The notes under the pieces were generated by a model that worked only from the letters and a program-made list of their open reading frames with translations, was not told where the DNA came from and did not search any database. From Planctomycetota bacterium (GTDB lineage Bacteria; Planctomycetota; UBA8108; UBA1146), in the NCBI GenBank assembly GCA_015664425.1, contig DQQH01000235.1, forward strand, positions 1 through 33,727: 33,727 bases of DNA. The letters run 5' to 3'. The translations under genes and the position numbers were made by a program. This document shows positions 28,117 to 33,727 of the stretch, one piece after another. Every line of letters starts with the position of its first letter. Within the stretch, counting starts at the first letter, position 1.

Positions 28117-28755
28117 GTGAAGCACCAACAACATGGCACCAAGGCAGGTTTCACCCTGATCGAACTTCTGGTGGTGATCGCCATCCTCGGCACCCTGGCA
28201 GCCCTCGTATCGCCGATGCTGGGGCTGGCGAGTCGCAAGGCCCTCCTTTCCACCACCAAGCAGGAAATCCAGCGTTTGACGCTGGCGATCGAAGGATACC
28301 AGGGAGATCGCGGCGACTTCCCGCCCACCTCTCTGGCAGACGAATACGGGATCAGCAGCAACGATATTGATTCGGGTTCAGAGAGCCTCGTCGCTCACCT
28401 CGCATCCCTCGCCACTGGAACCGTCTATTTCGAGTTCAAGGAGGAGTATCTCGAGAACCTGGACGCCGATCGAATCGCCGACATCGAGATCGAGGAACGC
28501 CTCTCCTGGGTCTTCGGCGATGACCAGCTGAGGGAATACGTCGATCCCTGGGGACATCCCTACATCTACTTCCACAACCGCGACTACCGCATTGTTTTTA
28601 CCGTAACCAGCGGCGCTGGAAATTCGACCCAGGCAAAAGCGAGCATGTCGGAGAAGACCGCGACTTATCACTCTCCAACTAGCTTCCAGATCTGGTCCTG
28701 CGGTCCCGACGGCATCAACCAGAACGGAAGCGGAGACGACATCGTGTCATGGTGA
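28117..28755 (+). CDS. GspG-like major pseudopilin
   Basis: GTG start with upstream GAGGAGG; prepilin signal KAG^FTLIELLVVIAILGTLAALVSP; GspG-like YVDPWGHPYIYF and WSCGPDGINQNGSGDDIVSW. Confidence 0.85.
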   Translation: MKHQQHGTKAGFTLIELLVVIAILGTLAALVSPMLGLASRKALLSTTKQEIQRLTLAIEGYQGDRGDFPPTSLADEYGISSNDIDSGSESLVAHLASLATGTVYFEFKEEYLENLDADRIADIEIEERLSWVFGDDQLREYVDPWGHPYIYFHNRDYRIVFTVTSGAGNSTQAKASMSEKTATYHSPTSFQIWSCGPDGINQNGSGDDIVSW

Positions 28756-30125
28756 GATCACGAATGGAACGCGGCTACACGCTAATCGAACTCCTGACGG
28801 TGCTGATGATTCTCAGCATCATATTCGGATACTCTGCCTCCTTCGTGCAGCGGTTCGGCGAAGGACAGAACATCTCGGTTGCTGCTTCTCAGGTTTCCAG
28901 CGTTGTTCGCGCTGCACGGAATTTTTCTCGCTCCTCGGGCCTCGCCAGCAGAGTCCATGTCGACCCCGATTCTGGTCGTGTCAGCGCCTTTGGCTTCGAA
29001 AACGTCGCCTCCTGGGATTTCGAATCTCTCGAGTCCGTTCCCGACGGCTCACGGCTCGGCGCTTCGGCGGCGATCGCCGGTGCTTTCGGTGAGAATGCGG
29101 AGGTGACCGGCTGGGTCGAGGCGACCTCCGGTCGTGTCGGGCGTGCGGTGCTCTTTGTCGACGATGGTCCAGCCCTACGTGCTTCTGGTCTGCCCCGTTA
29201 CCACTCGCCAGGCGGGATCAGCATCGAAGCGTGGGTGCGCTACTGGCAGCCGGATTTGCGCCAAGAGGAGGGTATCGAAACCTCGGGGGGGAGAAAGGAT
29301 CCCAGGCGCGAGATGCGTCTGGCAGTGGTTTCCCGCCCCGGCAGCTGGGAGGTGGGATTGCTCGGTGATGGTGCGGCATATCTGGCCCTCGGAGATCTCG
29401 AGGATCCTGCAGCAGACCAATCGTGCCTCATCGCCACCGAGGGCAGGGTGGCTGTCCCCGATCGCTGGGCTCATCTCCGTGCGACCTTCGATGGCATTAC
29501 CTTCCTACTCGAGGTCGACGGCATCAAGCGGCCGTGGATGCCTGTCGGTTTCGAACGGATCGCTGAGGAAGACTGGCCGCCTCTGCCGACTCGACTGCTG
29601 GACACGGATGAGGACCTCTGGATCAGTCATCCGAGCAGGTTCTTTCTTGGTGCCATCGATGAGGTGAAGATCAGGGTAGCCCTGGAGCCGCACAGCTACG
29701 AGCTCCCCGGCACCGTCGAAATCCTCGGACCTCCTCAGCTGATCCACTTCGACACCCGTGGAAGCCTCGATCCCCTGGTTCACGAATTGCCCATCATCAT
29801 CAGCCTCGGCGAATTGAAGGACGCAGATTTTCAGCCCGATTCGGGTACCGAGGTGGCACCACCCACATTCAGGGCGCTGACAGAGGATCGGCGCCAGGCC
29901 CGGGAAGAGGAGCTCGAAATCGTCGAGGAGGCCTTCGGCGACCCGCTTGCCGGGCTCTCTCGATTCCTCGAGGGGTGGGAATCCTCTGAAGAGGAGAAAA
30001 AGGTCGCTGGGCCTGTTCTCCCCACCGAACCTGGTTTGCACGTCGGGGACGGCCTTCTCGATGGCCGTCCGATCCAGCGCCTCCACAACATCGTGATCGA
30101 CATGACGGGAACCATCCGTGGCTGA
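28749..30125 (+). CDS. GspH-like minor pseudopilin carrying an inserted LamG-like domain
   Basis: Prepilin signal ERG^YTLIELLTVLMILSIIFGYSASFV; LamG-like WDFE...GRAVLFVDDGPALR...ISIEAWVRYWQ...RWAHLRATFDGITFLLEVDGIKR...FFLGAIDEVKI; then GspH-like PPQLIHFDTRGSLDPLVHELPIIISL. Confidence 0.75.
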   Translation: MVRSRMERGYTLIELLTVLMILSIIFGYSASFVQRFGEGQNISVAASQVSSVVRAARNFSRSSGLASRVHVDPDSGRVSAFGFENVASWDFESLESVPDGSRLGASAAIAGAFGENAEVTGWVEATSGRVGRAVLFVDDGPALRASGLPRYHSPGGISIEAWVRYWQPDLRQEEGIETSGGRKDPRREMRLAVVSRPGSWEVGLLGDGAAYLALGDLEDPAADQSCLIATEGRVAVPDRWAHLRATFDGITFLLEVDGIKRPWMPVGFERIAEEDWPPLPTRLLDTDEDLWISHPSRFFLGAIDEVKIRVALEPHSYELPGTVEILGPPQLIHFDTRGSLDPLVHELPIIISLGELKDADFQPDSGTEVAPPTFRALTEDRRQAREEELEIVEEAFGDPLAGLSRFLEGWESSEEEKKVAGPVLPTEPGLHVGDGLLDGRPIQRLHNIVIDMTGTIRG

Positions 30126-33100
30126 GTTCACCGCCCAACAACCGCCGGAGAGGAACGGCGAGCGAGGCATCGCTCTGCTGCTGGTCATCCTTGTCTTGAC
30201 CGCTCTGGTCGCCATCGGAACACCTTTTGCCATTTCGATGAAATTGCAGGAACGCGGCTCATTCCACTCCACAGCCCGGGAGGAAGCCGATCTCGCCGTC
30301 ACCTCGGCACGCAACCACGCTGTTGCTCACCTCTTTGGCACCCATCCCTCCAGGGAGCGAGAGGCAACCGCTGTCGGCGAAGTTCCCGGCGACAAGTTCG
30401 ATGGGCTCGAAGAACTCCAGGTCGAGTTTTCGACCGAACTGCTCCTGACGGGGGTTCCCGGGAGTCAATTGCCGGATACCTACACGATGCGCGGTCTTGG
30501 CAACCAGACCCTCGATGCGCGGGTCGAGGACGAGCAGGGGAAGATCAACATCAACACGGCGATGCCGAATCTGATCGGGAACTTGCTCGCAGGCAGTCAC
30601 CTCGCTCGAAACATTTCCTACACCGAGAAACTCGAAGAGCTTCCCCTGGAGGACACCTCCTCATTCCCCACAGACGGAGATCCGGACACCATCGACGGGG
30701 TTGTGGTCATCCTGAATCCGCTCTTTTTCACCGTCGAGGCGCTTTCTTACACCGGAAAAACCGAGACTGGACTGACCGGGGTGTTTCGCGGTCAGTACCT
30801 CTCCGGAACGTGGGAACATCAGAAGGGCTGGCCCGTCTTCGATCTGCGCGGGCTGAAGGTCTTCCTTCACAGGTACTACAACCTATCCGATGGGGAAATC
30901 GACACCTTCCGTACTCCGATGGGGATACGGCAGATCGCCGACTGGTCGGTGGTTCCCTACTTCTTGCAGACGATGGCGATCGTCGGACTCAACGTGCGCA
31001 ACATGAGAGATTTCGGATTGACCCCCGAGATGCTGGTCCGTGCCGGTCTCGATCAGATGTTCCTCGAGCGCAAGGAAGAGGAGGTCGACGAGGAGGATTA
31101 CCGCGAAGCACGCCGCAAGCTGCTCTCTGTCGGATTCCCCAGGGAAGCGGTCGATCTCGTCGAGAGTTTCCGCGGCAAGGCGGCCGTGGTCCAGGTATCG
31201 GAAATCGCCGAGCGCTTCGATTTACAGAGGGCCCAGGCGAACGCTTTCAAGGGGGTGTTCTCGACCTTCATCAAGGCAGAGTTGGCGCGCATGAAACTGC
31301 ACTCCCGGACCTATTTCCCCAAGGCGGTGGAGGCCTACAAGGAGATCTACAATCTCCCCTCGATGGAGACCTTCGATGCCGCTGATTACGAGTTGATCCG
31401 CGACCTGATCACCACCGAATCGTCGATTCCGAGGCTGTGGAGCCAGGAGCAGGTGGTCGAGGACGAGATCTCGACCAGTGCCATCATCGGGGTGCCATCC
31501 TTCCGACTCGGTCGTTACGACTTCTTCAACCCGGGAACCCTGGTGAGAATCCGCAGCCTCAAGGATCCCTCGAAGGTCGAGTACGTACTGGCAGCGGGAG
31601 CTTTCCCTACCCCCCGAGGAGGTTTCCGCGGATTGGGCCGCGGCGCCCAGAGCATCTTCCAGGGGGGAGTGATCCTCAAGGAGCCACTGAAGTACGATTA
31701 CGGGCCGCGTGAGGCGGTGGCCTCGGCGATGCTTCGCCACCCGATCAACATCAACACTGCCAAACGAAAGGTGATCGAGGCGGTTCTCACCGGAATCTCG
31801 ACGGAGAGATTCAGCCAGAACTTCAACTCGGTGACGGCGGTCGAGGCCCGGGGCCTGACCGATCTGATCATCGAAGCGGCCCCGATCCAGGATTTCGGTC
31901 AGTTCCGGGACATCGTCACCGAAGCGCAGACAAGCCGCGTGATCAACGGCAACGACGCCACCGCAATTCTGCTCAACGCAATCAATCCCAATCATCCCCG
32001 CCTGTCGATCTCGACCACCGGATTCTGTTACTCGACCGGTGACGTCTACACCATCGAGGCTTCCAGTGTGGTGCGTAACCCGGCCGGGGTTGCCACTGCC
32101 GGGGTTCATCTCCGGGAGGTGGTGGAGGTTGCTCCTCCCGACCCGCTCTTCATCGACATCAGGAATCAGGATGACTGGAGCGCCGTCGTCTACCGGCAGG
32201 CTACCACTCGCCGTGGAGGCCAAAACCAGTCCGTGTTCCGCCCTGGACGAGCGATGAATCTGATGGCAACAGGCCCGATACCTCTCAATCGCAAGCCGTG
32301 GGAGACTCCGTCCCTCGTCGAGGGGACGTTGCGCGGCCTGACTCTGGAGAGTCAGGATAACAACCGGAATTATGGCTTCGGCTCGATCGCCTTCGGCGAG
32401 GTCGAACATTTTCCCGAGACGATCGAGGGGCAGGAACTCGCCGAGGGGCCCTATACCGCACAAACGTTGCTGCAGCCGGCGGGGCAGCAAGGGCCGCCTC
32501 AACCGCAGGTGCCGGTGCCGACGATTCCCGGTGCCACCAACCTTGCCCAGGACATCACCACCCTGCCTGGAATGGTCGACTTCTGGTATCGACCGCAGTG
32601 GGGGAGTCGCGGTGGGCTGCACGTCATCTTCGACAGCGTCGCCGACCCGTCGAGACCTCTTCAGAACCGAGTGCGCCTCTTCTTCGACGGCGATGATTCC
32701 TCCCTCGTCCTGCAGGTGATGGACGATGCGCTGCCGTCCCAGATCCCTGCTTCCGGCAATCAACTCCCCGCTGCGGCGGAGGTGCGCCATCGAGTCACCC
32801 CCCAGACCTTTGCCGACGACACCTGGTACCACCTGACGGCGGTGTGGAAGTCGACGCGACCGGGAGACCAGGCCCTGCTGATCGATCGCCGACTGGTTGG
32901 ATCGAGCATCTGGGTGACCCGCCTCGAAGCTCCCTTCGCCGTCAATGGCGGCCGCCTGATCGTCGAGGACGCCGAGATCGCCGCCCGCTACCCGCCAGTC
33001 GGAAGCCTGCTCGTCGGCTCCGAGGCGATTGATTACTCCGGCCGCCAGGGGGCCAGTTTCCAGGTCCGGGCTCCCGGGCCTGATAACCAACCCCCCAGTG

Positions 33101-33727
33101 GCCGTGGAGCGCGCGGAACCGTCCGCCAGCAACATCCACGAGGAACCCCTGTTCGACTTCTGGGGTACTCGGTCGACATCGCCTCTGCCGATGAGAGGAT
33201 CGCCCTGGAACTCCAGGGTGACCAGCTCCTCCTCGGTCCGGGGGGGGCGAAATTGGCGATCGATCTGCCCGCAGCAAAGCAAAACAACCGAAATCTCGGG
33301 CTGCTCCCTTCGACCTACGCCACCGTCGAGCAGGGAGACTACTCCACCCCGTTGATCTATCCGCTGGGTGCTTCCGACCCTGTGATCGTCGTGCAGTCTG
33401 ACGTCCACCCCCTCACACTCGGGTTTCCGTCCCATGGCTACCTCCATGTTCGGTACCGGACCATCCTATCCAGCGGAATTGTTCGCGACGACATCTGGGA
33501 GTACACAAAATACTCGGGCATCATTCCGGGGCCAGAAGCCGGGATGTATCAGTTCACCGGGCTCGGTCGGGGAATGCTCGGAACCACTGCGATCGACATT
33601 GCTGCTGCTCAGGCGGGGATTCACACCCTCGTCGTGCGTTCCGTCTCCATCGAAACCGATGCTTCCAATCTCGACCTGGGTTACCCACCTAGCGGAGTGA
33701 TTCAGATCGATCGTGGACTCGGAGCGA
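30118..33727 (+). CDS. Giant GspK-like minor pseudopilin with LamG-like region (3' truncated by window end)
   Basis: GTG 30118 overlapping the upstream stop. My translation found no stop to the window end (1203 codons plus 1 nt). Prepilin-like ERG^IALLLVILVLTALVAIGTPFAISM lacking Glu5, KININTA motifs, LamG-like segment around 32560-32960. Not in the supplied ORF track. Confidence 0.85.
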   Translation, partial: MAEFTAQQPPERNGERGIALLLVILVLTALVAIGTPFAISMKLQERGSFHSTAREEADLAVTSARNHAVAHLFGTHPSREREATAVGEVPGDKFDGLEELQVEFSTELLLTGVPGSQLPDTYTMRGLGNQTLDARVEDEQGKININTAMPNLIGNLLAGSHLARNISYTEKLEELPLEDTSSFPTDGDPDTIDGVVVILNPLFFTVEALSYTGKTETGLTGVFRGQYLSGTWEHQKGWPVFDLRGLKVFLHRYYNLSDGEIDTFRTPMGIRQIADWSVVPYFLQTMAIVGLNVRNMRDFGLTPEMLVRAGLDQMFLERKEEEVDEEDYREARRKLLSVGFPREAVDLVESFRGKAAVVQVSEIAERFDLQRAQANAFKGVFSTFIKAELARMKLHSRTYFPKAVEAYKEIYNLPSMETFDAADYELIRDLITTESSIPRLWSQEQVVEDEISTSAIIGVPSFRLGRYDFFNPGTLVRIRSLKDPSKVEYVLAAGAFPTPRGGFRGLGRGAQSIFQGGVILKEPLKYDYGPREAVASAMLRHPININTAKRKVIEAVLTGISTERFSQNFNSVTAVEARGLTDLIIEAAPIQDFGQFRDIVTEAQTSRVINGNDATAILLNAINPNHPRLSISTTGFCYSTGDVYTIEASSVVRNPAGVATAGVHLREVVEVAPPDPLFIDIRNQDDWSAVVYRQATTRRGGQNQSVFRPGRAMNLMATGPIPLNRKPWETPSLVEGTLRGLTLESQDNNRNYGFGSIAFGEVEHFPETIEGQELAEGPYTAQTLLQPAGQQGPPQPQVPVPTIPGATNLAQDITTLPGMVDFWYRPQWGSRGGLHVIFDSVADPSRPLQNRVRLFFDGDDSSLVLQVMDDALPSQIPASGNQLPAAAEVRHRVTPQTFADDTWYHLTAVWKSTRPGDQALLIDRRLVGSSIWVTRLEAPFAVNGGRLIVEDAEIAARYPPVGSLLVGSEAIDYSGRQGASFQVRAPGPDNQPPSGRGARGTVRQQHPRGTPVRLLGYSVDIASADERIALELQGDQLLLGPGGAKLAIDLPAAKQNNRNLGLLPSTYATVEQGDYSTPLIYPLGASDPVIVVQSDVHPLTLGFPSHGYLHVRYRTILSSGIVRDDIWEYTKYSGIIPGPEAGMYQFTGLGRGMLGTTAIDIAAAQAGIHTLVVRSVSIETDASNLDLGYPPSGVIQIDRGLGA

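Noticed and set aside
31222-33447. 741-aa minus-strand ORF
   Set aside because: Antisense to the open GspK-like frame, which has a prepilin signal and recognisable motifs. The minus translation shows no recognisable domain; it is a shadow ORF of high-GC codon usage.
1-33727. Abundance of TCGA-containing words (ctcgag, tcgatc, atcgat) as a possible regulatory repeat
   Set aside because: Spread evenly in coding sequence and consistent with Leu-Glu/Ile-Asp/Val-Glu codon pairs. Cannot be quantified here, and no array or spacing pattern was seen.

Overview
A GC-rich bacterial chromosomal window, coding almost entirely on the + strand. No tRNA, rRNA, CRISPR array or transposase was recognised. The first half (about 1-18.2 kb) is mostly housekeeping: SPOR-like membrane protein, DUF89/ARMT1-like, OsmC-like, SH3-like secreted protein, rny-ymdB-dtd, J-domain protein, mannose-1-P guanylyltransferase, ruvX, rpsO-pnp, amidohydrolase, M19 dipeptidase, a single minus-strand orphan gene, and a PBP4-type dacB. 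The second half (18.35 kb to the window end) is one tightly packed + strand operon. It encodes an FHA-GAF-sigma54 activator, a double-FHA membrane protein, GspL (PilM+PilN)-like, GspM/PilO-like and GspC/PilP-like proteins, a TPR protein, a GspG-like major pseudopilin, a GspH-like minor pseudopilin that appears to carry an inserted LamG-like domain, and a very large GspK-like protein that runs off the window end (at least 1203 codons). The GspK-like ORF is absent from the supplied ORF track. The best candidate for an undescribed system is this FHA/sigma54-associated type II secretion/type IV pilus-like machine, whose minor pseudopilins have acquired lectin-like beta-sandwich domains. Other notable points: a C9 tract that puts the 5' end of the minus-strand gene out of frame by 1 nt, a promoter-terminator pair in the rpsO leader, a consensus promoter embedded in a perfect 10-bp hairpin, and poly-C tracts in the leader of the pseudopilin operon. 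All family calls come from reading motifs by eye; no searches were run.
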